Assembly (NCBI GenBank): GCA_002298145.1 | Contig: DBMP01000025.1 | Span: 186,001 to 250,000, forward strand | Source of the DNA: Spartobacteria bacterium UBA695 | GTDB lineage: Bacteria > Verrucomicrobiota > Verrucomicrobiia > Chthoniobacterales > Chthoniobacteraceae | Direction of reading: 5' to 3' | Length of the DNA: 64,000 bases | Part shown: one piece after another, positions 9,255 to 16,647 of the stretch | Layout of the letters: each line of letters starts with the position of its first letter | Position numbering within the stretch: position 1 is the first letter of the stretch | Notes under the pieces: model-generated | Seen by the model: the letters and a program-made list of their open reading frames with translations, nothing else | The model's database searches: none | Told to the model about the DNA's origin: nothing | Translations under genes and position numbers: made by a program

Positions 9255-10490
9255 CTATATTAATTCGGCAATCCTGACCGCCAAATCCCTCCCGTAGGGG
9301 TAACCAAGGAACTCCACTGCCGCAAAATTCTCACATTGGGCGAAGCGAAGCTGCCCAGGCTCATCGAGCCACTGTACGCTTTGAATGGGGCGGTCGAGCC
9401 CGTAAATTGTCCGCAAGGTTTCGCCGCCCGCATCTTGAACGACATGATCGTTTCCGCGCCGACGCACATCATGAGCAAAATAGTAGAGCCGTCCGTCCAT
9501 TTCCAAAACGAAGTCTCGTTTAGGTCCTCGCGCAATATGGGGTTTACCTCGGTATATAAGATCGCCCGAGAGGTTAATCCATTGTCCCACTGTTTTCAGG
9601 ATCGCCGATTCGAGCTCGGGAACTCCGCCTTGCGCGGAAAGACCCACATTCAGGAGATAGTTGGCCCCGGCCTTACGGCACGCACAAAGATTTTCGATTA
9701 ACTGTGCGACGGACTTATGGTTGAAATCACGCAAGGCCGTTCCCCAATGCCGATTGATCGTCTCACACATTTCACCGGCAAGGTACTTGGGCCATCCCTC
9801 CCGATCCGGCGGTTTCGGCAATCCTTGTTCAAAAGTGACACTGTCGAGCTCCGGGTGACCGGCTTCCCCTCGCGCGGAGAGTCCTGTGTTGTTAATGATC
9901 ATCGCCTTGGGCTGCAACCGCCGGATCATTGAATAAAGGCGGTTTTCCTGCCAATTGGCTCCTGGACGCGACCAGTTGCCATCGAACCAGAGCCCGCCGA
10001 TTTTTCCATAATGCGTGCATAAGATCTCGACGGACGCATTCAGGTAATCCAGATATTCGCTAAACTTCGCATCGCTGCAGCATTGAGACTGCCAGCGCCA
10101 GTCCAGCGTGGTGTGGTAAAAAAACGGCACAATCCCCTCGGCTCGGCAGGCGTCGACAAATTCAGCAATCAAGTCTCGGCCTGCCGGGCTGTGTGGCGCG
10201 TCGTAATCGTCTAATCCACGAGTATCATAGAGCGAGAATCCGTCATGATGACGCGTGGTTAGCGTGATGTAGCGAAAACCGGATTCCCTCGCGAACCGGG
10301 CTAGCGTCCGCGCATCAAAATCCTTCGCGGTAAAAGAATCCTTCAACTTGGCATATTCGCTGGACGGGATGCTGTGATGGAACATCGTCCATTCACCAAC
10401 GCCGAGTTGAGAATACAAACCCCAGTGAAGAAACAGGCCGTAGGCAAGCTTCTCAAACTGAGTAATGCGAGGGAGGGGAACCGGTATCAT
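9255..10490 (-). CDS. alpha-L-fucosidase, GH29
   Basis: A 411-residue enzyme of glycoside hydrolase family 29, which releases terminal alpha-L-fucose with retention. Visible landmarks are LFLHWGLYS near residue 20, LTTRHHDGFSLYD near 78-89, and GGLWFDGNW with the likely nucleophile Asp170. The C-terminal beta domain is short. There is no signal peptide, so it should act in the cytoplasm on imported oligosaccharides. I use the ATG at 10490; a TTG two codons upstream would add two residues. It lies between a secreted GH5 gene and the prepilin cassette. A second GH29 with modest similarity is at 21.1 kb. Confidence 0.9.
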   Translation of the reverse strand: MIPVPLPRITQFEKLAYGLFLHWGLYSQLGVGEWTMFHHSIPSSEYAKLKDSFTAKDFDARTLARFARESGFRYITLTTRHHDGFSLYDTRGLDDYDAPHSPAGRDLIAEFVDACRAEGIVPFFYHTTLDWRWQSQCCSDAKFSEYLDYLNASVEILCTHYGKIGGLWFDGNWSRPGANWQENRLYSMIRRLQPKAMIINNTGLSARGEAGHPELDSVTFEQGLPKPPDREGWPKYLAGEMCETINRHWGTALRDFNHKSVAQLIENLCACRKAGANYLLNVGLSAQGGVPELESAILKTVGQWINLSGDLIYRGKPHIARGPKRDFVLEMDGRLYYFAHDVRRRGNDHVVQDAGGETLRTIYGLDRPIQSVQWLDEPGQLRFAQCENFAAVEFLGYPYGRDLAVRIAELI

Positions 10491-10536
10491 AGTCAACTCA
10501 TTTTAGATCGCACAGGGTTGAGGGGGGATCGATCCG

Positions 10537-12342
10537 TTAGCGATATTTTTGGAGATAGGAGAGGACTTCCGGCTCGCCGTTTTCGAACGGCACCCGGCCA
10601 ATTTGGAGCAGATACCCCGGGCTCCAGCAGTTTCCGGCAGCCCAATACGTTCCGCTGATTCCATTCTCATCGATATATGACATGAACTTGTCAAGAACGG
10701 TATACCAACGGGGATCGGGGACCTGGACATGACTCGGAATACCATATTCGCCAAACAGCCCTTTGGCCTTCCTGAGTTTTAGCCAATGAACGAATGCCGC
10801 GGTCCGGTCGATGCCGATATTTGGATAAACGTGATTGGAGTCGTAGTCGCCGCCATACTTCCCGCTGTAGTTGCTGTCAAAATAGATGTGAGCGGAATAG
10901 ATCACCAACCCCGCCGGATCTTTAACGGCAAGCGTTCCATTATCCATCATCCAGCGGGCGGAATTTGCAAATCCGTCTCCCTCAATCAAGACGTAATGCT
11001 TGTTATCGCTCTGGCGAATCCCATCCACGCCGGCTTGTGCCGCAGCCGGCCAAGTCTCATAGGTTTTGTGCGGTTCGTTCATGATGTCGTACGCGTAAAC
11101 CGCAGACTTGTTGACAAAGTGAGCGGCAAGCTTTTTCCACACATCAGTGTAGGCAGAGTAGGGCACTTCGGGAGACCCGATCAAATACTCGGTTTTCCCA
11201 GTTCCAGTAATCATCGGGAAGCGATCGTAATTGTGCATGTCCAGGATCACTTTCATTCCTCTCTCCGCTGCCAGATCGAGGCATTTATCCAGAGCTTCCA
11301 TGGCCGATGGCTCAAGATCTCCATTAAGCGTTGGCTGAACCCGCTCCCAAAGAAAGGCAACTCGAATTAAGTTCAATCCCTTGGAATGGTAAACGTCCCA
11401 TTCAATCGGGTCGGTAGGATAATGCGCCTGAGCAAAGCCCCCCCCTGGGAAGTTGACCCCATACATATGCTCCCTCGCTTTTCCGGCACGCGTATCACTC
11501 TTTGCGGTGTTGGCTGGCGCGGCCTCTGGTTTGACCGTGATGCTTCCTGTTCCGCTCATTGCAAGGCTTGCGGCCGTGTAGACCCCTGGAGGCTTTGTGG
11601 TTCCATTGACGCTCAAACCATGAAACGTGACAATCTGGTCGAGGACCACGCTCGTGCCAGCGCAAACCTCCAACGATCCGGCAGACACAACGGCATTTCC
11701 AAAAGTTAAAGCACAGCCGTCCGCAACGTAGAGTCTGCCATGGTAATCTTTGGCATTGTTAATCTTGAGGGAGACAGCGCCTCCGCCCATGCCGACCAGG
11801 GTCAAATCTCCGTCACCGGTGAGATCTCCAATGACAATATCCAATCCACGGCTGCTGGTTCCCGTGCTGAAGGTGGTGTTGAGCAGATTTTTAAAGTTTT
11901 TGATCTCCACGCCAGCCGATGAGGGATTAGCTCCGGGAACGTAATTCTGTATTTTCCCTCCGTTTGAAACAAGGCTGGGAATGACACACATGGCGGGTGC
12001 CGCTGTTCTGACATTGAGCAACCCCGCTTCGCCGCCAGTTAGGATTAACGTCTTTCCCGCGAACGTTTGGCCCGAGCTTCCCGACGTCCGGAGATTAAAG
12101 CCGTTGAGATCGAATTCATCCGTTCCATTAATCGAAGCTGGATGCTCCCCGCCATCCAGCGGCTGGGAATACCAACCGGCGAGGATATCCCAGGAGGGCT
12201 GGCTGGCTTGCAAGTACCAAGTCCGCGCTTCCGCGAGGGGAGTCAGCCAAGTTACTGCCGAGAGAGCTAGCAGGCCGACGGCCCATCGCATCCGCGATCT
12301 ATGCCCGTTTATCGTTTGTAAACTGTTGTTATGAACTTTCAT
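10537..12342 (-). CDS. secreted GH5-type glycoside hydrolase with N-terminal solenoid module
   Basis: A 601-residue protein. A long signal peptide ends near Ala39 (PLAEA). Residues 41-272 form a Gly/Ser-rich beta-solenoid module starting WYLQASQPSW, with the pattern RGLDIVIGDLTGDGDLTLVG near 165-184. A linker leads to a GH5 (cellulase-like) TIM barrel at about 292-601. There the acid/base is Glu423 (DIMNEP) and the nucleophile Glu532 (GLFGEYGIP); ILDMHNYDR and YSAHIYFD are the other family landmarks. The substrate cannot be read; GH5 enzymes attack beta-linked glucans, mannans and others. No PEP-CTERM anchor is present. It is a paralogue of the 834-residue enzyme at 14.0-16.5 kb, which has two modules. 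Confidence 0.88.
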   Translation of the reverse strand: MKVHNNSLQTINGHRSRMRWAVGLLALSAVTWLTPLAEARTWYLQASQPSWDILAGWYSQPLDGGEHPASINGTDEFDLNGFNLRTSGSSGQTFAGKTLILTGGEAGLLNVRTAAPAMCVIPSLVSNGGKIQNYVPGANPSSAGVEIKNFKNLLNTTFSTGTSSRGLDIVIGDLTGDGDLTLVGMGGGAVSLKINNAKDYHGRLYVADGCALTFGNAVVSAGSLEVCAGTSVVLDQIVTFHGLSVNGTTKPPGVYTAASLAMSGTGSITVKPEAAPANTAKSDTRAGKAREHMYGVNFPGGGFAQAHYPTDPIEWDVYHSKGLNLIRVAFLWERVQPTLNGDLEPSAMEALDKCLDLAAERGMKVILDMHNYDRFPMITGTGKTEYLIGSPEVPYSAYTDVWKKLAAHFVNKSAVYAYDIMNEPHKTYETWPAAAQAGVDGIRQSDNKHYVLIEGDGFANSARWMMDNGTLAVKDPAGLVIYSAHIYFDSNYSGKYGGDYDSNHVYPNIGIDRTAAFVHWLKLRKAKGLFGEYGIPSHVQVPDPRWYTVLDKFMSYIDENGISGTYWAAGNCWSPGYLLQIGRVPFENGEPEVLSYLQKYR

Positions 12343-12769
12343 GACTGGTGAGGTTTTACTTATGAAGTAGGTGACTGCTTTCAGAACTGCGCGCCGATTC
12401 TAGTTTCGGTTCTTCCGGGGAGCTTTTTTCTCGAGTCGGGAAAATCCGTAAAATCGAGGCAGCCAGTGCGAGCGATTGGTTGGGGGTTCTAGGGGGCGCT
12501 CTGTTTTTTGAGCTCAACACGAGCTATGTTTCCACTTTTTGAATCTTTTGTAAAGTTCAGTTTTTACTTTTTGCACCTGAGGCCTGTGATGCAGCATCAA
12601 ACACCGGAAAATATCCGCTTCAGGGGCTGGGGAAGACCGGTTTGCACAAGGGGGGTGGCTACCTGGAATCGCGGTTACTGCCGGACCCAATGGACGTCAG
12701 CGGGTACCCCCTGCTTGCTGGGTCCGCAACAGTCCAAGATCCTTTCTCGCCGCGGGGCGAGAAAGCCCA
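12343..12769. other. 427-bp intergenic stretch between the GH5 gene and lacI
   Basis: No convincing gene is seen here. The part near 12.34-12.6 kb should hold the promoter of the GH5 gene. It contains A/T-rich stretches, including TTTGTAAAG and TTTTTACTTTTT around 12548-12575, reminiscent of the repeated TTTTACAT motif upstream of the autotransporter gene. The right end carries the strong hairpin after the LacI gene. Short open frames on the plus strand here have neither a start signal nor a recognisable product. Confidence 0.5.
12742..12765 (-). terminator. hairpin just downstream of the LacI gene
   Basis: A perfect 10-bp inverted repeat (CTTTCTCGCC / GGCGAGAAAG) with a 4-base loop, four bases beyond the LacI stop codon. 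The stem is strong, but no U-run follows on the minus strand. It may act as a transcript-stabilising hairpin or weak terminator rather than a classical intrinsic terminator. Confidence 0.5.
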
Positions 12770-13849
12770 CTACAACGCTGGACGTGTAGTGGTTTGCCGT
12801 TCGATCAAATGCGTTGGCAGGATGATGGATTTGTGTGGAGTTTCGGGGGAAACGGGATTTTCAGCCAGCTTTTCACTTTCCTCCACGCTCCGGCGAGCAA
12901 CCTCGTCGATAGGAACATGCACCGTCGTCAAGGGCGGCGTGAATACGCTGGAAAACTGGATATCATCAAAGCCAATGACGCTGAGGTCTTCCGGCACCCG
13001 AATATTGCGTTCCCGTGCCTGGAGGATAGCCCCCATGGCCATAGCATCGTTGATGCAATAGAGCGCTGTTGCCCGATCGCTGTGCTTAATAAGCTCTTCC
13101 ATCACCGCCCGCCCGCCCTCGATGGTTGGGGCGTTGAAACAAAGGTTGGCGTTGTCGAGTTCGAGTTGATGCCGTTGCATCGTCTCCTCAATCCCCCGGC
13201 GTTGGCTCAACGTGTTGGAATCTCCCGCGGAAAATGCTCCGGCACCAATAACGATGCGGCGATGCCCCAGCGAGATAAGGTGCTCGATCGCCAAACTCGC
13301 GCCGCCTTGAAAATCAGGCAGGACCGAAGTAATCCCCCCCAGCAAAACTTCTTGACCGACATTGACGATGGCCAGGTTCCGCATCCGAAGGGCTTCGATG
13401 AGGGTCAGATTGACCCGGCCCGCGCAGAGGACCTTATTGACCGTATTGTTGCGGATGGGCAACGGGAGCATCTCCGGGTGGCTCAAATAGTCCGTATCCA
13501 CCGAGAACCGGCATAGGTGAAAATGCCCGTCGGGTTCGGGAATGGAGTTTGTAACACAGCTGATCAGGTCGGCGTAATAGCCCGTTCTGAACTTCATCCC
13601 GGCAGCCGATGACAAAGCGAAGCAGTAATCACTGAGTTCAGGACGAATTTGAGCCTTGGAGGGCGCATGAAGCGGCTCGTAACCAAGATTGCGGCAGGCA
13701 TCCATGATGGCGGCGCGGGTTTTATCGCTGACTCGCCCTTTGCCATCGGCGCTGCGGAAAACCGAGGAGACTGCGGAAGGAGATACTCCCGCTGCTCGTG
13801 CAACTTCAACGATTCCAACGCGTTTTTTGGGAGCCGTAGCCTCGGTCAT
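12770..13849 (-). CDS. LacI-family transcriptional regulator
   Basis: A 359-residue LacI/GalR-family regulator. The N-terminal helix-turn-helix reads VGIVEVARAAGVSPSAVSSVFR at residues 11-32, followed by a hinge and a periplasmic-binding-protein-like sensor domain. The last third has GYDD-like GFDDIQFSSVFTPPLTTVHV, which is typical of the family. I chose the ATG at 13849 because the upstream extension lacks family similarity. It sits between the two GH5 genes and likely responds to a sugar released from their substrate. It is closely related to the regulator at 19.9 kb along its whole length. Both carry TTTTGACAT upstream and GTTCAA just before the start codon. Confidence 0.93.
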   Translation of the reverse strand: MTEATAPKKRVGIVEVARAAGVSPSAVSSVFRSADGKGRVSDKTRAAIMDACRNLGYEPLHAPSKAQIRPELSDYCFALSSAAGMKFRTGYYADLISCVTNSIPEPDGHFHLCRFSVDTDYLSHPEMLPLPIRNNTVNKVLCAGRVNLTLIEALRMRNLAIVNVGQEVLLGGITSVLPDFQGGASLAIEHLISLGHRRIVIGAGAFSAGDSNTLSQRRGIEETMQRHQLELDNANLCFNAPTIEGGRAVMEELIKHSDRATALYCINDAMAMGAILQARERNIRVPEDLSVIGFDDIQFSSVFTPPLTTVHVPIDEVARRSVEESEKLAENPVSPETPHKSIILPTHLIERQTTTRPAL

Positions 13850-13872
13850 GGTTTGAACTTTTTTGGATGAGT

Positions 13873-13887
13873 ATGTCAAAACTTGAC
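13873..13887. promoter_or_regulatory. candidate operator/promoter upstream of the LacI gene
   Basis: An inverted repeat GTCAA-AAC-TTGAC lies at 13875-13887, 25 bases before the LacI ATG. On the minus strand the same bases give TTTTGACAT, which could be a -35 element. A matching TTTTGACAT and a GTTCAA next to the start are found before the second lacI gene. It could be an autoregulatory LacI operator; this rests only on position and symmetry. Confidence 0.35.
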
Positions 13888-14008
13888 TACAATTAGCCGG
13901 CAAAGTCAAACAAAAGCCTTGGTTTTGAATCTCCCCATCTCTGGCCCATGGGCAGGGCACGCACTGGATGGGATTTTCCTGCTTCCGGTAAGGAAAAGAC
14001 AACCCATA

Positions 14009-16513
14009 TCAATGATAATTCTGCAAAACATTCATAACGGCACACCCTTGGATTGGGTTGGTTCCCGTCGTGCATAGGAGAGGATACGTGGGAGTCCACT
14101 CCTGACCACCCGCCCAATAAGTTCCGCTGACACCGTTGCTTTGGAGATAGTACAAGAAGTTGTCGATTACAATGTTCCAACGAGGATCAGGGCTGGCCAC
14201 ATTGGTGGGAACTCCGTATTCTCCGATTAATCCCCACGCTTTCCTTAGCTTAAGCCATCTGACAAAGGAGGAGACGCGATCTACACCGATGTTGGGATAG
14301 GCGTGATTGGAATCGTACGTTCCACCATACGCCCCTCCGGCTCCACTGTCCCAGTAACAATGGGCTGAGTAAATAAGCCGCCCCGCCGGATCATTGACAT
14401 TAAGATTGGCGTTATTGGTCATCCAATTCGATGCGCTTGCGTAACCATCGCCTTCGACAATCACATAGTGAACCGAATCGCTCTGCCGGACGCCGTTGAC
14501 CCCATATTGTGCTGCCGTGGCCCACGTTGTGCCGGTGTTATAGGGTTCGTTCATGATGTCATAGCCATAAATTGCCGCCGCATTTGGAGCAGCGACAAAA
14601 TGATTGGCCAGTTTTTGCCAGACATCCTGGTAGGCTGCGTAAGGCACCTGTGTCGTTCCGATGAGATAGGCCGTTGTTCCGCCCCCGATGGTGTAGCGAT
14701 CATAGTTGTGCATATCGAGAATGACCTTCATGCCGCGCGCGTTCGCCAAGGACAAGATCGTGTCGAGATTTGACATAGCGGTCGTATTCAGAGCCCCATA
14801 GAGGGTTGGTTGCACCCGCTCCCAAATAAAAGCGATTCGGACCAAGTTCATACCTTTCCCGTGGTAATAATCCCATTGAGCCGCCTGAGTGGGATATTTC
14901 GCTGTACCGGCGAATCCCCCGCCAGGCAGGTTTACTCCAAACATGCGAGCAGGCCGATTTACCACCGTAATATTTCCCGTGCCACTGAACGATAGACTCG
15001 AAGCGGCGTAAGTGCCGACCGGCTTTGCGACACTAGACACTTTCAAGCCGGTCACCGTAAGATTACTATTGAGGTTCACGACATTACCCGCCCCAAACTC
15101 CAGCGAGCCTGCGGTAAAAATGTCGCTCGGAAATGTGGTAACGCTACTGCTGTACTGATCAAAGTTAATTTTTCCGGTATAATTATAGGCATCGGAAATA
15201 TTAATAGACATGTTCCCGCCGCCGCGCCCATCCATGGTGAAATCGCCGGTTCCAGACAGCACCCCCAAATTAATATTGAGCCCGCGTGTGGAAGCAGCGG
15301 TATCAAAAATTGTAGGGCCCAAATTGGTAAAATTCGAAACATTCAAGTTTTCAATCACGCTCTTTCCAACCGAAATAATTCCACCCATGGAGCAAAAATT
15401 AGGGATGCTCACTGCGGTCGAGTTGCTCGTATCTTGCAGATATACCCCTCCATATGCCGTTCCGCTAGCCATCGTCAAAAGCGCTCCGCCAAAGGTCGAA
15501 TCAGAACTGGTGGCAGGAGTGCGCAGATTACAATAGCCATTGGTAAAATAATTGTCATTGCCGCTGATCGACAGAGGGTTTGTTCCTCCGGCAGGGCTTG
15601 AAAACCAGTCTGCAAGGGTATTCCAGTCATCGGTGGCGGGTTGAGCTGCATGCAAATACCACGAAGCAGGAGGACCAACGACCACACACCCTGTTCCGCT
15701 AAAACCGAGAGCAGCAGCGGAGTAGGTTCCGCCTGACATGGCCGTGCCACTCACGGACAGTCCGCAAAAGGTTGCCGTGTAGTTGAGCGTCACAGAAGTC
15801 CCGGCGCCAACATCCAAGGCCCCCGATGAAGTAATCGCATTTTGAAAAGTGAACTGACAACCGTCTGCAATGTACAATGTCCCATAGAATTTGGCAGCGG
15901 AGCCGACATTAAGTAAAATGGAACCTCCGCCAACCCCCAGCATGCACAAGTCACCGCTTCCGGAAATCGTTCCTATGGTGATATTAAGGCCACGAGTGGC
16001 GTCGTAGGTGCTAAAAGTCGTATTTCCGATATTCGTGAGATTCGTAATGCTCAACGGAAGCACCCCGGACACCGAAGAATAATTCCATATTTTTCCACCG
16101 TTGGATACCATGTTGGGGAACAAGGCTACCGCCGGTGCAGAGGTTCTTAACCATAGCAAGCCAGCTTCGCCGCCATTTAGGACAAGGCTGCTTCCGGGAA
16201 ATGTAAGCGTTCCACTAGTCTGAGCTGGCATACGGGCGGCATACCCATTCAGGTCGAAGTTGTCGGAACCTGTGATTAAACTGGGGTGTGATCCTCCCGC
16301 GAAGGGTTGGGAATACCAATCGGACAAGGTATTCCAGTTCTCTGAACTGCTTTGATTCGCCTGGAGATACCAGGTGGCGGCCCTGGCCGCAGTCACTTCC
16401 ACTAAAAGCATCAATATCGAAGCTCCAATCGCCATTTTGGAGCGGCGCCACCGGCTAATCCCGTTCGGGTTTGTAGCCGTCCCTGTCACTAGCCCAGAGA
16501 AAAGATTATTCAT
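14009..16513 (-). CDS. secreted GH5-type glycoside hydrolase with two N-terminal solenoid modules
   Basis: An 834-residue protein. The signal peptide ends near Ala45 (TAARA). Two successive beta-solenoid modules follow, at about 47-279 and 285-516, each opening with WYLxAxQ...W..L.DW and closing with a 'FSGTG.(I/V)(T/V)V' strand. A GH5 catalytic domain occupies about 520-834, with acid/base Glu656 (DIMNEP) and nucleophile Glu765 (GLIGEYGVP). The catalytic domain is very similar to that of the 601-residue enzyme; the difference is the extra module. AAGGA lies a little upstream of the ATG. It should be exported, and the type II-like prepilin cassette downstream is a candidate partner. Confidence 0.88.
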   Translation of the reverse strand: MNNLFSGLVTGTATNPNGISRWRRSKMAIGASILMLLVEVTAARAATWYLQANQSSSENWNTLSDWYSQPFAGGSHPSLITGSDNFDLNGYAARMPAQTSGTLTFPGSSLVLNGGEAGLLWLRTSAPAVALFPNMVSNGGKIWNYSSVSGVLPLSITNLTNIGNTTFSTYDATRGLNITIGTISGSGDLCMLGVGGGSILLNVGSAAKFYGTLYIADGCQFTFQNAITSSGALDVGAGTSVTLNYTATFCGLSVSGTAMSGGTYSAAALGFSGTGCVVVGPPASWYLHAAQPATDDWNTLADWFSSPAGGTNPLSISGNDNYFTNGYCNLRTPATSSDSTFGGALLTMASGTAYGGVYLQDTSNSTAVSIPNFCSMGGIISVGKSVIENLNVSNFTNLGPTIFDTAASTRGLNINLGVLSGTGDFTMDGRGGGNMSINISDAYNYTGKINFDQYSSSVTTFPSDIFTAGSLEFGAGNVVNLNSNLTVTGLKVSSVAKPVGTYAASSLSFSGTGNITVVNRPARMFGVNLPGGGFAGTAKYPTQAAQWDYYHGKGMNLVRIAFIWERVQPTLYGALNTTAMSNLDTILSLANARGMKVILDMHNYDRYTIGGGTTAYLIGTTQVPYAAYQDVWQKLANHFVAAPNAAAIYGYDIMNEPYNTGTTWATAAQYGVNGVRQSDSVHYVIVEGDGYASASNWMTNNANLNVNDPAGRLIYSAHCYWDSGAGGAYGGTYDSNHAYPNIGVDRVSSFVRWLKLRKAWGLIGEYGVPTNVASPDPRWNIVIDNFLYYLQSNGVSGTYWAGGQEWTPTYPLLCTTGTNPIQGCAVMNVLQNYH

Positions 16514-16567
16514 AATCGCTCATCCTTATTAATGGTTTTCCACAGCAATCAAAATTTGTCCCAAACG

Positions 16568-16612
16568 AAAAAAGGAGGCTTGGAACACCTTTGGTGATGT
16601 TTCCCAGCCTCC
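16568..16612 (-). terminator. intrinsic terminator of the PEP-CTERM autotransporter-repeat gene
   Basis: On the minus strand a stem GGAGGCT...AGCCTCC, with the inner stem CACC-AAA-GGTG, is followed by TTTTTT. It lies 36 bases after the stop of the 997-residue protein gene and 55 bases before the GH5 gene, so those two genes probably have separate transcripts. Confidence 0.8.
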
Positions 16613-16647
16613 CTCTCGCACGTCGTCCAACTCTGTTTCCTACATGG

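Noticed and set aside
12508..12789. 93-codon plus-strand frame in the gap before lacI
   Set aside because: It has no ribosome-binding site or recognisable sequence, and overlaps the terminator hairpin of the LacI gene.
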